Made by a program: the position numbers and the translations under genes. Under the pieces are notes generated by a model. The model saw nothing but the letters and a program-made list of their open reading frames with translations. It was not told the origin of the DNA and did no database searches. Source: Thermostichus vulcanus str. 'Rupite' (GTDB taxonomy: Bacteria; Cyanobacteriota; Cyanobacteriia; Thermostichales; Thermostichaceae). From it: a stretch of 64,000 bases of DNA. The stretch is from the NCBI RefSeq assembly GCF_022848905.1, contig NZ_JAFIRA010000017.1, forward strand, positions 1 to 64,000, in the 5' to 3' direction. Shown here in pieces: positions 46,801 to 57,638 of the stretch. The number at the start of each line of letters is the position of its first letter. Position 1 is the first letter of the stretch.

Positions 46801-48457
46801 TGACCATTCCACACTGAAGCACCGAGTCATTAACTCGACTGGGTTAGCTCAGCTAGCAGCAACATTTGGCATGACCCAAGGCTGCAAAGTCATCACGCCA
46901 GCCATTGAACAGGCCAGCTACCCGTTTTATCAGGGGTTCTTACGCGGTCTGTTCGATGCGGATGGTAGTGTGCAGGGCAACCACACCAAAGGTATCAGCA
47001 TTCGTCTAGCCCAAAGCAATCTAGCGAATCTTCAGGCTGTTCAGCGGATGTTGGCCCGGCTGGGAATTATCTCCACACTTTATTCGGAGCGACGGCTAGA
47101 GGGTTATCTAGCACCATATTTTTGTCAGGCTCAACATGAGTTGATTATCACCAAAGATAATCTCTCAAAGTTTCAGGAGGTGATTGGATTCCAGGAACCC
47201 GCTAAGGCTGCTAAGTTGTCTGAGCTACTGGGATCCTACACCTACAAGGAACAGTTCAATCAGGAACGGTTCGCAGCAACAGTGATGTCTCTCATTCCCG
47301 ATGGTATTGAACCTGTGTATGACTGCACGGTTCCTGGCCCTCATCGTTTCGATGCCAATGGCTTTGTTGCTCATAACTGTGGGGAAATTATCGGATCTAA
47401 CTATCATTGCAACTTGTCCGAAATTCACCTGAATCAGATTGATCCGTACAACTACAAAGAACAAGAAGAAGCCTTCGCTGCTGGGGCATTGGCTGTGGCA
47501 GCTCTGCTTAATCATCGTTTCCAAGAACCCCGTTACCAACGCTCGCGGGAATGGGATCCGATTGTCGGGGTTTCTTTCACCGGATTATTCGACTTCTTCG
47601 TCAAAGCCTTCGGCGTGGATTGGCTACGCTGGTGGCAGGAGGGGCGACCGGAAACCCCGACTGGACTGACCTTCAAACGAAAAGAGCAAGAATACTTGAC
47701 CCGCTGGCGAGAGATAGCCCATCAAACCGTCTGGGACTACTGCGACCGCCATGGGTTACGCCGACCCAATCGCTGTACCACTGTCCAACCGGCAGGCACG
47801 AAGTCTCTTTTGACAGGGGCAGCACCCGGCTGGCATCCTCCCAAAGCACAACGCTACATTCGCCGCATTACCTTCGGCAAAAACGATCCGGTGGCTTTGG
47901 CTTGCTTGGAGTATGGCTACTCGATCGTGCCCTCCCAATCGGATAAAGATGAAAACGGGAACCTGCTCAACGATCCGTTTGATCCTCGTTGTACGGAGTG
48001 GTTGGTGGAATTGCCTGTCGAGGTTCCTTGGGCCAACTTGCCCGGTGCCGATCAAATCGAGATTGAGCAGTTTTCTGCCCTGGCCCAATTTGACTTTTAC
48101 ATGCAGGTGCAGAAGCACTACACCACCCACAACACCTCTGCCACCATCGAGCTGCGGGAAGACGAAGTGGAAGCCTTAGGATCCCGTATTTTCAAGGCGA
48201 TTCAGGAGGATGAGGGGTACATGAGTGCCGCCTTATTGGCCCGCTTTGATGCTCCCTTTCCTCGCCTACCCTTCGAGAAGATCGACAAAGCCACCTACGA
48301 GCAGCTCTCGGCGGAGGTTCTGCGTCGTCGGCAAACCGAGGATTTCTTTGGGGCGCTGATGCGCTACGACCGTGGCTTTTTGAATACAGAAGGGCCAGCT
48401 GGCTGCGATGCCATGGGTTGTCTGTTGCCAGAGGCTACTCCCCAAGGCCAGAGTTAG
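43811..48457 (+). CDS. nrdJ: Class II (adenosylcobalamin-dependent) ribonucleotide reductase with two inteins
   Basis: The 1548-residue precursor reduces to about 779 residues after removal of two inteins, the size of monomeric B12-dependent ribonucleoside-triphosphate reductase. Active-site features of the exteins: NCTSTN near residue 115 (substrate-redox Cys), NPCGE with the thiyl-radical Cys just after intein 2, YHCNLSEI (second redox Cys), and the C-terminal C-x4-C pair (GCDAMGC). ATG at 43811 follows AGGAGGGG at about 8-12 bases; the frame opens 44 codons earlier without a ribosome site. Class II enzymes need B12 but not oxygen, fitting a mat dweller with oxic/anoxic swings (inference). 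Confidence 0.95.
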   Translation: MVQSKEVRSAEVSGSLNMDASARSGGDFPASAPAANPVFYRTYSRRQTDKGRETWSEVCDRTLADIAELGRFTPEEQDLINRMQRQLKALISGRALWVMGTDWIHQPENFSGAYNCTSTNVTDWKAFGLMMDLAMMGCGTGAVLEPKFINRLPAIVNRLQVQITGAIGATPPQQRQDKTRIHRQGSQAHIQVGDSRRGWVDSYQVLMELASDPSFGGEVQLTVDLSDVRPAGEILKGFGGVANPIKLPTLYERCAAILNKAVGRQLNSVECCLLIDEAASCIVAGNIRRCLPEDALVHTSKGLVPIQHIQVGDLVQTPLGFRKVVNKFDQGFQNVYEIETNATAPRATLNHQQAILLDPRGAIHWKRVAELNPGDRLIHNTQVLPGTITHLPADFTAIRSSHSQTAKPLVIPDLTPEVAWLIGFTHGDGYIVLGRNKHNKPYGRVEWAMNGSDAEDISRIRHKLDSALKCFGLTAEYSQVKGKNTAKFICSSIRLAEYFHRYIKQPNVPLQVPPFILQGTTDIRAAYLAGLMDSDGTVNNHPPHLVTTIYPSFARQVGVVLSSLGIAGRMTIVRPQEQNWQPKYNLTLPAFKERYNNLIAPHSVKGAIRQDLKTYGFTIPGELMREVFTYSEMRAMGFQGSRFVDANYERYVAEADVELPIPVTVKGLGSYDYVRTFDIEVEEAHCFYCDGYLTHNSAGMRQFDGEDQLGSTAKDNLWQQDENGNWRIDPERDALRMANHTRVFHRKPTLEETIEAVRKQFYSGEGAIQWAGEAVARANCDLIPPDQKSDFLKAYEAGSAKDWLQKRDPSLSAEELEDRIHRYGLNPCVTADTWIHTGDGPRQVKDLIGIQHSTYVNGELFSTTTAGFFYTGTKPVFKLITQEGYQVRLTGNHKVLKVTAQTQKRQYSEWVAAETLQPGDRVLLHNHRELQPWDGAGTFEAGWLLGNLLGDGSLAKTQWNDIALLRYWQDSQDEMSQFAVALLKTSVGYERRVDEVHDHSTLKHRVINSTGLAQLAATFGMTQGCKVITPAIEQASYPFYQGFLRGLFDADGSVQGNHTKGISIRLAQSNLANLQAVQRMLARLGIISTLYSERRLEGYLAPYFCQAQHELIITKDNLSKFQEVIGFQEPAKAAKLSELLGSYTYKEQFNQERFAATVMSLIPDGIEPVYDCTVPGPHRFDANGFVAHNCGEIIGSNYHCNLSEIHLNQIDPYNYKEQEEAFAAGALAVAALLNHRFQEPRYQRSREWDPIVGVSFTGLFDFFVKAFGVDWLRWWQEGRPETPTGLTFKRKEQEYLTRWREIAHQTVWDYCDRHGLRRPNRCTTVQPAGTKSLLTGAAPGWHPPKAQRYIRRITFGKNDPVALACLEYGYSIVPSQSDKDENGNLLNDPFDPRCTEWLVELPVEVPWANLPGADQIEIEQFSALAQFDFYMQVQKHYTTHNTSATIELREDEVEALGSRIFKAIQEDEGYMSAALLARFDAPFPRLPFEKIDKATYEQLSAEVLRRRQTEDFFGALMRYDRGFLNTEGPAGCDAMGCLLPEATPQGQS
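44678..45898 (+). other. Intein 1 of NrdJ, with LAGLIDADG homing endonuclease
   Basis: 407 residues, from Cys (CLPEDALVHTSKG, block A) to His-Asn (GYLTHN), followed by extein Ser in SAGMRQF. Block B has TLNH; block F/G is FDIEVEEAHCFYCDGYLTHN. Two dodecapeptide endonuclease motifs are present: WLIGFTHGDGY and YLAGLMDSDGT. Joined exteins read GNIRR-SAGMRQF. All splicing residues look intact. This segment is visibly more AT-rich than the exteins and has few GGATCC motifs, suggesting later arrival. Confidence 0.93.
46292..47377 (+). other. Intein 2 of NrdJ, with LAGLIDADG homing endonuclease
   Basis: 362 residues, from Cys (CVTADTWIHTGDG) to His-Asn (NGFVAHN), followed by extein Cys. Block B has TGNH; block F/G is YDCTVPGPHRFDANGFVAHN. 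Endonuclease motifs: WLLGNLLGDGS and FLRGLFDADGS. Joined exteins read GLNP-CGEIIG: the first residue after the intein is the thiyl-radical cysteine of the reductase, so unspliced precursor cannot be active. GGATCC occurs several times, unlike intein 1. Confidence 0.93.
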
Positions 48458-48656
48458 AGGGATCCCCATCCCACAGCAAGGACTTCGTTAACAGGAGCAG
48501 TTAGATCCACCCGCGACGGGAAAAGCCTCGAATCCGGTCAGGGCTTGTGATACTTTTGTAAAGGTGTCAAGGCCGATTCCAGCTTGGCTGGAGCCCAAGA
48601 ATTCTGTCCCGCGCTCTCGCGCTGCGAGGTGCGTAGCCCTATTGGAATTGGACTGC

Positions 48657-49637
48657 ATGCAAGACCAACTTCTCACTCTACAAAGCGAAGCGCTCGCCCA
48701 AGTGGAGCAAGCTGCCGACCTCGAGGCTCTGGAACAGTTACGCATCGACTACCTGGGCAAAAAAGGTAAGCTCTCCAAAATTTTGGGGGGGATGGGGAAG
48801 TTGCCCCCCGAAGAGCGGCCTGTGATTGGGGCATTGGCCAACACCTTCAAAGAGGCTTTGCAATCCAGTCTGGATCAGCGCAAACAGGCCCTCAGCGAAG
48901 CCCAACTGCTGGAGCGCTTAGAAGCAGAGCGGCTGGATGTGACAATGCCGGGATCCCGTCGTCTCTTGGGGCGGATTCACCCTTTGCAGGCCACCATCGA
49001 CCGCATGCTGGATATTTTTGTGGGCATGGGCTACACGGTGGTGCATGGCCCTGAGATCGAGACCGAGTATTACAACTTTGAAGCCCTCAATACCCCTGCC
49101 GACCATCCAGCACGGGATATGCAGGATACGCTTTACCTGGAAAACGGCTACCTGATGCGTACCCAAACCTCCTCCGTACAGGTGCGCTACATGGAGCAAC
49201 ACCAGCCCCCCTTACGTATTGTTCATGCCGGACGGGTGATGCGCCGCGATACCGTTGATGCCACCCACTCGGCGGTGTTTCACCAGATGGAAATCTTGGC
49301 GGTGGGAGAAAACCTCACCTTCTCTGACCTGAAAGGCACCCTGAACGAGTTCATTACCCGCCTGTTGGGCAAACGGGAAACCCGCTTTCGCCCCAGCTAC
49401 TTTCCATTTACGGAGCCTTCGGCGGAGATGGATGTGCGCTTTGGCTCTAAGTGGCTGGAAATTTTCGGCTGCGGCATGGTGGATCCAAACGTCTTTCAGG
49501 CGGTGGGCTACGATCCAGAGCGCTACACCGGCTTTGCGGCAGGGATCGGCATTGAACGGATGGCTATGCTCCTCCACGGCATTCAGGATATTCGCCTGTT
49601 CTACACCAGCGATCTGCGCTTTCTTTCCCAGTTTTAG
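48657..49637 (+). CDS. pheS: Phenylalanyl-tRNA synthetase alpha subunit
   Basis: A 326-residue class II synthetase subunit that charges tRNA-Phe with PheT. N-terminal coiled-coil domain (about 1-85, including [19 protein letters not shown]), motif 1 near [21 protein letters not shown], motif 2 in VQVRYMEQ...[24 protein letters not shown], and motif 3 in [21 protein letters not shown] at 48657 gives the usual cyanobacterial length; the frame opens at 48564 with a non-conserved lead. pheT is not adjacent, as is usual in cyanobacteria. Confidence 0.97.
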   Translation: MQDQLLTLQSEALAQVEQAADLEALEQLRIDYLGKKGKLSKILGGMGKLPPEERPVIGALANTFKEALQSSLDQRKQALSEAQLLERLEAERLDVTMPGSRRLLGRIHPLQATIDRMLDIFVGMGYTVVHGPEIETEYYNFEALNTPADHPARDMQDTLYLENGYLMRTQTSSVQVRYMEQHQPPLRIVHAGRVMRRDTVDATHSAVFHQMEILAVGENLTFSDLKGTLNEFITRLLGKRETRFRPSYFPFTEPSAEMDVRFGSKWLEIFGCGMVDPNVFQAVGYDPERYTGFAAGIGIERMAMLLHGIQDIRLFYTSDLRFLSQF

Positions 49638-49768
49638 TGCTAACCCGAACGTGGAGTACAACAACAATACAGGTGACTGTCTTCAGGGGTGAACTTAGGG
49701 GGAGTCTTTGAGGCTACTCTTCGGCACTACACTCAAAAAGGGTGTTGCTGCTGGAGTAACTGGTCAAC

Positions 49769-50413
49769 TTGGCTTCCCAAACTGGCTACCGTCACCTTGA
49801 TTGGTTGGCTTACTGGCTGCTGAAGTGGTTGGTGGTCAACCCTCTGTTTCGTGGACTGTACTTGGGGCACACCTACGGGCAGGACAGGGTGCCTCGCCAG
49901 GGATCCCTGATTATCGTGAGCAACCATGCCAGCCACTTGGATCCGCCGTTGCTGTCTAATGCGGTGCGTCGCCCGGTGGCCTTTATGGCCAAGGAGGAAT
50001 TGTTTCGGGTTCCGGTTTTGAAGCAGGCGATTCGGTTGTACGGGGCTTATCCGGTGAAACGAGGTGGTTCGGATCGCAGCGCACTGCGGGCCACGGAAAC
50101 CGCTTTGGCTCAGGGGTGGGCGGTGGGCATCTTTCTGAATGGCACCCGTACTCCCGATGGGCGCATACCGCATCCGCACTTGGGTGCGGCCTTGATCGCG
50201 GCTCGTACCCAAACCCCGTTGTTGCCTGTAGCCCTTTGGGGAACCGAGAAGGTACTGCCCAAGGGATCCAAATGGCCACAGCTGTTTTGTCCGATCACCG
50301 TGCGCATTGGCGAACTCATCCCACCGCCGGCCTCCAGCGACAAGGGAGAGTTGCAGCAAGTCACGGCAAGATGTGTAACAGCTATCCATATGCTTTTGGA
50401 TCAGGGACGCTAA
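49769..50413 (+). CDS. 1-acyl-sn-glycerol-3-phosphate acyltransferase (PlsC family)
   Basis: A 214-residue acyltransferase with HX4D motif I (NHASHLDPP), motif II near [16 protein letters not shown] and motif III region [11 protein letters not shown]. In typical PlsC the third motif is F-P-E-G-T-R; here Glu is Asn, which is unusual and may change the glycerophosphate site. Motif IV is LLPVAL. It likely makes phosphatidic acid at the membrane. Start is TTG at 49769 with a GGAG 19 bases upstream; no ATG is near. It is convergent with the ferredoxin gene, overlapping by four bases. Confidence 0.85.
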   Translation: MASQTGYRHLDWLAYWLLKWLVVNPLFRGLYLGHTYGQDRVPRQGSLIIVSNHASHLDPPLLSNAVRRPVAFMAKEELFRVPVLKQAIRLYGAYPVKRGGSDRSALRATETALAQGWAVGIFLNGTRTPDGRIPHPHLGAALIAARTQTPLLPVALWGTEKVLPKGSKWPQLFCPITVRIGELIPPPASSDKGELQQVTARCVTAIHMLLDQGR

Positions 50414-50835
50414 GGGCATTCGTCAGGGATCAAAGTATCTTGGGCCACCAAATAGTCCCAAACCGGGATCCCGCCCAGCACATGCTCTTGCAAAATCCGC
50501 TCAATCACCGCAGGGGTGGCGGAGTGGTACCAAAACCCACCGGGGTACATCAGCAGCACAGGGCCAGGAATGCCATAGTCACACCCCCGTAGACAGTTGG
50601 CCTTGGTACGGTGGACCCGCAGGGATCCCGGTCCTCCAAGCTCCAGGTTTAAGGCTTTGATGCGCTGCTTCAGATAATCCCAGGCTTCTAGACCGACAGC
50701 CTTCTCACAACATTTGGGTTTGGTTGGGTCAGCACAGAGAAAGATATGCCATTGATAGGGAGGAATAGGAACTTGACTGGGGCAGCCCGGTTCAGAAGCG
50801 AGTTCTGAGTTGGGGAGAGAATCGGTGGAAAGCAT
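50410..50835 (-). CDS. Thioredoxin-like [2Fe-2S] ferredoxin
   Basis: A 141-residue protein. After an unconserved N-terminal 30 residues comes [24 protein letters not shown], then [27 protein letters not shown]. The cysteines (C in FLC, the CC pair and C-x3-C) fit a Shethna-type thioredoxin-fold ferredoxin, widespread in cyanobacteria. Electron-transfer partner unknown. ATG at 50835 is chosen; TTG at 50850 is in frame. Confidence 0.85.
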   Translation of the reverse strand: MLSTDSLPNSELASEPGCPSQVPIPPYQWHIFLCADPTKPKCCEKAVGLEAWDYLKQRIKALNLELGGPGSLRVHRTKANCLRGCDYGIPGPVLLMYPGGFWYHSATPAVIERILQEHVLGGIPVWDYLVAQDTLIPDECP

Positions 50836-50916
50836 GATTACGCCCTTCAAGCTACGGTTGCATTATCCTCCCCTTCCTATGGGTTCTGATGTTTGCGTTT
50901 TGATGTCTGAGTTCTG

Positions 50917-51642
50917 ATGTCGGCCTCCAAAAAAGTGTTTCTGGCACTGCTCCCTCCCCCGGAACTGCAGGGGCAGGTGAGAGCCCTTCAACAGGAATTT
51001 GTAGATCGGTTTGCCAGTCGTGCTGCCCTCCGTTCTCCTCCTCACATCACCCTAGTCCCACCTTTCGAGTGGCCCGGCTCCGAATGGCCTGCGTTACTCG
51101 GATCCCTGCGGGGTTTTGCCGCCAGCCAAGATTCCATCTCAGTGGAGCTATCGGGTTTTGGCGCTTTTGCCCCCCGTGTCATTTACATCCAGGTTGATCC
51201 TTCGGCAGAACTGCGGCAGCTGCAATCAGGCGTCCAGGCTCATCTGCTGCCCCTGTTGCATTCAAAAAATCCTTCGACCCGCTCACGCCCCTTTGTCCCG
51301 CACATGACTGTGGCTTTTCGAGATTTGACCCCACAGAACTTTCGTGCTGCTTGGCGAGAGTTCCAACCTCGACAGTTTCAGGCTTCTTTTTCGGCTACAG
51401 ACTTGACCCTCTTGCAACACGATGGTGAGCGGTGGCAAGTAGCAGAGCAGTTTTCCTTAGGGATCCCTCATGACCCATCAACCAACCCTACGACGATACA
51501 TTCCCTTCCCGCTCAGCCAGCACTGGAGGACGATCCTGTCCGGTTGCAAACCAGTTCTGTAACCGATCCCACTCGATCTGGTTGTAGCCATCCACCACCC
51601 AGTTGGCCCGCCGTTGCAACATGTGCAGAGGAAACAGAGTAG
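50917..51642 (+). CDS. 2'-5' RNA ligase/cyclic phosphodiesterase-like protein (2H family)
   Basis: A 241-residue protein with the two HxT/S motifs of the 2H superfamily, HITLVPPFEWP and HMTVAFRDL, about 85 residues apart, as in ThpR/LigT. Conserved part ends near residue 185; the last 55 or so residues (Ser/Thr/Pro-rich) overlie the antisense HAD gene and are probably read-through rather than a domain. Predicted to act on 2',3'-cyclic phosphate ends of RNA or nucleotides; direction of reaction not determinable. Confidence 0.8.
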   Translation: MSASKKVFLALLPPPELQGQVRALQQEFVDRFASRAALRSPPHITLVPPFEWPGSEWPALLGSLRGFAASQDSISVELSGFGAFAPRVIYIQVDPSAELRQLQSGVQAHLLPLLHSKNPSTRSRPFVPHMTVAFRDLTPQNFRAAWREFQPRQFQASFSATDLTLLQHDGERWQVAEQFSLGIPHDPSTNPTTIHSLPAQPALEDDPVRLQTSSVTDPTRSGCSHPPPSWPAVATCAEETE

Positions 51643-52228
51643 CCATGGCCAACACCGGGATCCCAACGGAACGGGCGGCACGAATGCCGGGATAGGTGGC
51701 TTCAATGCTCAAGCACTCAGCAGCCTGCACCCCCATCCGCTGCAAAAGCAGCCGATGTAAATGACCAGGAGACAACAGGGGATCCCCTTCGTCCCCCGTG
51801 ACTACAACGGGAAAATAGGGCTCCAAGTGGCAGCGTCTCAGCACAGAGTTGACCTCTGCCGCAGATTGCCCACAGACCAACCCAACAGACAGCCGCAGTC
51901 GTTCCAATTTCTCCAGGGTTTCCACCAAACGTGGGATCAGGGGTAGACGGGCTTGAGCTTCCAGAGCCTGTTGATAGTAGAGGGCTTTGCGCTCCAGTAA
52001 GTCCGCCAGTTGTTTGGGGTTGAGAACCCGACCCTGATTTCCCCAGAGGCTGAGCAGGCGTTCTCGATCCGGTTGGCCCAGATACTGCAGTCGGTAAAGT
52101 TCCTTTTGGTTGGGATCCCAGGGGCGCAGATTTTCTTCCACCAGCAATCGGTTGATTGCCTCTAGGTGTAGCCCTTCGTCCTCGGCCACCACCCCACTCC
52201 AGCTCAGTATCACCCCTTGCAGTGCCAT
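51488..52228 (-). CDS. HAD-superfamily protein with degenerate catalytic motif
   Basis: A 246-residue HAD-like (beta-phosphoglucomutase/CbbY-shaped) protein. The cap region (HLEAINRLLVEENLRPWDPNQKELYRLQYLG) and motifs II-IV can be traced (VGLVCGQS; VVVTGDEGD; SIEATYPGIRAARSVGIPVLAM), but motif I reads VILSWSGVVAED instead of DxDG(V/T), so the nucleophile and acid/base aspartates are missing. A phosphatase role is therefore doubtful. ATG at 52228 is used (TTG at 52237 in frame). The 3' end overlaps the convergent 2H gene by 155 bases. Confidence 0.8.
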   Translation of the reverse strand: MALQGVILSWSGVVAEDEGLHLEAINRLLVEENLRPWDPNQKELYRLQYLGQPDRERLLSLWGNQGRVLNPKQLADLLERKALYYQQALEAQARLPLIPRLVETLEKLERLRLSVGLVCGQSAAEVNSVLRRCHLEPYFPVVVTGDEGDPLLSPGHLHRLLLQRMGVQAAECLSIEATYPGIRAARSVGIPVLAMATLFPLHMLQRRANWVVDGYNQIEWDRLQNWFATGQDRPPVLAEREGNVSS

Positions 52229-52357
52229 ATCGGCCAAGACTACCCCATGTCGGTCGGTTGCAGCTCCAGAGCCGCTCTTTATCTTTGCTGGTCTTTACTT
52301 GATCCTTTCTTGATCAAAGCAAAGATTTGAGGAGAATCGGCAGGAGCAGCGATATGA

Positions 52358-53353
52358 CTAGGCTGCCCGCACGGGTGGAGCCATAAAACTGGGGGGGATC
52401 GACTCGGGAATACAGGTTTGCAAAATCCTATCGATGGTCTGCATCGCTGCCTCATCCAAGGACCATCCCCACAGCCCCGCTACCGCATCTAGGTGGTAGG
52501 GTTTCCGCGCACCCCACAAGGCCACACTCACCCCCGGACGATCCAGCATCCAGCGCACCGCCAACTGAGGTAGGGTCTTGCCGTAGCGCTCCTGAGCAAA
52601 CTGGGTCAGCTCTGCTGCTGCCTTTAGATACTGGGAATAACGGGGTTCTGTGAATTTGGGATCGATTCCAGAGCGCATATCCCCTGCGGCAAAGGTGGTC
52701 TCTGGACCCATGCGCCCACTCAGTAGACCCCGACACAGGGAGCTGTACATCAGGGTGTGAATGCCATTTTGCCGACAGTAGGGCAAGACATCCGCCTCAA
52801 TATCCCGTTCAAACAGGTTGTAGGGGGGTTGAGCACTGTGTAGGGGGGCCACCTGGCGGAAGCGATCCATTTGTGCTGGCGAAAAATTGCTCACCCCAAT
52901 GGCACGGATCTTGCCTTGCTTGAACAACTGCCCCAAAAACGCGGCGGTTTCCTCGATTGGTTCCACCGGATCCGGCCAGTGAATTTGGTAGAGATCGATT
53001 ACATCGGTTTGTAAGCGGCGCAGGGAGTCTTCCAGCTCCTGGGTGAGGCGAGGCAGGCTGGAGTTGCGCACCACTTGGTTATTGGACCAATCCAACCCAG
53101 CTTTGGTGGCGATGATCACCTGATCGCGACGACCGGAGTCTTTGACCGCTTGCCCGACCACTTCTTCTGAGAGTCCAAATCCGTAGATGGGGGCGGTGTC
53201 GAGGGTGGTAATGCCCAGATCAATCGCTTTGCGAACCGTAGTATAAGAATCCTGTCGGTCGGAAGGCCCCCACCAACCTCCACCGATGGCCCAAGTGCCC
53301 AACCCGACGCGGCTCAACCGTAGCCCTGTATCCGCAAGCGTCACAAACTCCAT
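52358..53353 (-). CDS. Aldo/keto reductase
   Basis: A 331-residue NADPH-dependent oxidoreductase barrel. The catalytic tetrad is visible: Asp and Tyr in TLDTAPIYGFGLSEE, Lys in VIIATKAGLDW and His in DLYQIHWPDP. The cofactor loop near the C terminus is VSVALWGARKPYHLDA. ATG at 53353 starts at MEFVTLADTGLRLSR, the conserved N terminus. Substrate not predictable. It resembles the YajO/potassium-channel-beta-like branch. Confidence 0.92.
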   Translation of the reverse strand: MEFVTLADTGLRLSRVGLGTWAIGGGWWGPSDRQDSYTTVRKAIDLGITTLDTAPIYGFGLSEEVVGQAVKDSGRRDQVIIATKAGLDWSNNQVVRNSSLPRLTQELEDSLRRLQTDVIDLYQIHWPDPVEPIEETAAFLGQLFKQGKIRAIGVSNFSPAQMDRFRQVAPLHSAQPPYNLFERDIEADVLPYCRQNGIHTLMYSSLCRGLLSGRMGPETTFAAGDMRSGIDPKFTEPRYSQYLKAAAELTQFAQERYGKTLPQLAVRWMLDRPGVSVALWGARKPYHLDAVAGLWGWSLDEAAMQTIDRILQTCIPESIPPSFMAPPVRAA

Positions 53354-53651
53354 CACTGTACCTCTCAAAGAACCTGGTCAGCCCCACTGTCCAAGACTCT
53401 CTCAGCATTAGGGATTAGGGGCACGAAAAGTTTGCAATGATTCGACCCACCTACTGTGGCAGGGGATCCCATGAAAAAATCGTAACAGAGGCTACTTTTT
53501 CTCAATTACAGCAAAGAGGGGTGCGCAGATGTCCCAGACATTTGGCCGTGGCTGGAAGCCGATGACAGGCTTTTGACTCTGCTTCTGGGAGGAACTGGGT
53601 CGATAGGATCAGATTCAAGATGGATGACTTGCCACTTCAAGGAATTGTTCG
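53354..53651. other. Divergent intergenic region, no gene seen
   Basis: About 300 bases between the aldo/keto reductase and the exported protein. It contains one GGGATCCC (about 53464) and an A/T-rich stretch (53472-53512). No RNA gene or clear promoter could be recognised. Confidence 0.35.
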
Positions 53652-54173
53652 ATGAAGTCCTCTTTTGTCTTTGGCCTTTCCAGTGTTCTTTTCAGTTCTG
53701 TGGGTGTGCTGTTGCTGGGGGGATCCGTTGCTCAGGCACAGGTGATCACCCCGATTTTCCCGGAAACCTCGACAGCCCCTGTACCAGCTGAACCTTTGCC
53801 CCCCAGTCAGGATATTCCCACCTTGCCGATTGTGCCGGATGCTCAACCCTTGCCCGTTACGCCAGGCAGCACCCGCCCGTTACCTAGGGGGAGCTTTGAA
53901 GAGATCAGCCAATATTTCCGGGATCTAAACCGAGCCAAAAACCTGGCTCGCCAAACCGCCGAGATTGCCAATGGGGGTCTGCAAAACTATCGTGCTGAAG
54001 CCTCGATGCACGGAGCCGCCTTTGACTCCCCTTTTGAAGAGTTTGAAGATTATTGGATCTTCACCTTCCGCGGAGGGGAACCCGGCTTTGTGCAGCCCAG
54101 CATCGAAAGTCAGGTGCGGGTCGATAAAGGAACCTTCCAAACCACCCTGCTCTACAACGGCCCTTTGCGCTAA
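53652..54173 (+). CDS. Exported protein of unknown function
   Basis: A 173-residue protein with a signal peptide (SSVLFSSVGVLLLGGSVAQAQ), a proline-rich segment (about 30-80, PVPAEPLPPSQ...PLPVTPGSTRPLP) and a small globular C-terminal part (SQYFRDLNRAKNLARQTAEI... YWIFTFRGGEPGFVQPSIE). No known domain is recognised. A secreted or lumenal location is likely. It is 66 bases upstream of pyrG on the same strand. Confidence 0.7.
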   Translation: MKSSFVFGLSSVLFSSVGVLLLGGSVAQAQVITPIFPETSTAPVPAEPLPPSQDIPTLPIVPDAQPLPVTPGSTRPLPRGSFEEISQYFRDLNRAKNLARQTAEIANGGLQNYRAEASMHGAAFDSPFEEFEDYWIFTFRGGEPGFVQPSIESQVRVDKGTFQTTLLYNGPLR

Positions 54174-54221
54174 GCCCGTGGTTGGGATCCCTGTCATACT
54201 TGTCATAGTCGAAAGGGCTAG

Positions 54222-56623
<2,402 letters not shown>

Positions 56624-56738
56624 GGGTCTCTCATCGGCACCAGCAGGTTTGTTGCTCAGTCTAAAAGGTTTGCCAAAATCCCACAAGGGATCCCCGATCG
56701 GATCTCACTAAAATAGGGATCCCATTTGGAATGCCACC

Positions 56739-57638
56739 ATGTCTCGTTCCCCCGTCCCGTTTTTGGGTTTGCCTGAGCCGGAGCCCGAGTCTGCGCAAGC
56801 GATTCTGCTGCCTGTCCCCTACGAGGCCACCACCTCCTACGGCAAAGGCACGGCCAAAGGTCCCCAGGCGCTCCTGGAGGCTTCTGCTTATGTAGAAATC
56901 TACGATGAGGTGCGGGATCGAGAGCCAGCCTTGCATCCTGACTCACCGACGGAGATCTCCCGTTACTGGACTGCCCCTGCCGTAGAGTTTACGGATCCCC
57001 ATGAACCGGCCATGGCGGAAATTCAGCGGCGGGCGGCTGAGTGGGTGAAGCCGGGTCAGTTCTTGCTGTCGATAGGGGGGGAACACTCCATCACCGGCCC
57101 CTTGATCGCCGCCCATCTCCCCCATTACCCGGATGTGCATGTGTTGCAGATCGATGCCCACTGTGATCTAAGAAACAGTTATGAGGGATCCCGTTATTCC
57201 CATGCTTCCGCCATGGCCCGTGTGGTGGAGCAGGTGGATAACCGCCTCACCCAAGTGGGGATCCGCTCCATTTGTGCCGAAGATCGCCAAGCGATTCGGG
57301 AACGCCGTCTCCACACCTTTTTTGCCCACAGTTTGCAGAGCAAGCCCCCGCAGCAGTGGATTCAAGAGGTCATCGATACCCTCGGCCCGCGCGTGTATCT
57401 GACGGTGGATGTGGATGGATTGGATCCCGCCGTGGTTCCAGCGACCGGCACCCCAGAACCGGGGGGCTTGGGTTGGTGGGAAACCCTGGAGTTGATCCGC
57501 GCTTTGGGCCGGCAACGGCAGATAGTCGGGGCGGATGTGGTGGAACTGGCGGTGACGGGAGAACGGGAAACGGATCGGCGCAGTGCCTTTACGGTAGCGA
57601 AGCTAACTTATCAGATCCTAGCGGCAGCTCTGGAATGA
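56739..57638 (+). CDS. speB: Agmatinase/arginase-family ureohydrolase
   Basis: A 299-residue binuclear-manganese hydrolase. Metal ligands can be traced in SIGGEHSIT, QIDAHCDLRNSY and LTVDVDGLDPAVVPATGTPEPGG. The closing GADVVELAV and ETDRRSAFTVAKL fit agmatinases (agmatine to putrescine plus urea). The family also includes guanidine hydrolases and arginases in cyanobacteria, so the substrate is not certain. If urea is released, it would connect to the urease accessory gene ureE at the left edge. Confidence 0.85.
   Translation: MSRSPVPFLGLPEPEPESAQAILLPVPYEATTSYGKGTAKGPQALLEASAYVEIYDEVRDREPALHPDSPTEISRYWTAPAVEFTDPHEPAMAEIQRRAAEWVKPGQFLLSIGGEHSITGPLIAAHLPHYPDVHVLQIDAHCDLRNSYEGSRYSHASAMARVVEQVDNRLTQVGIRSICAEDRQAIRERRLHTFFAHSLQSKPPQQWIQEVIDTLGPRVYLTVDVDGLDPAVVPATGTPEPGGLGWWETLELIRALGRQRQIVGADVVELAVTGERETDRRSAFTVAKLTYQILAAALE

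Noticed and set aside
48458-48656. Possible T-box or attenuator leader upstream of pheS
   Set aside because: No Phe-rich leader peptide, no T-box sequence; T-boxes are not expected in cyanobacteria.
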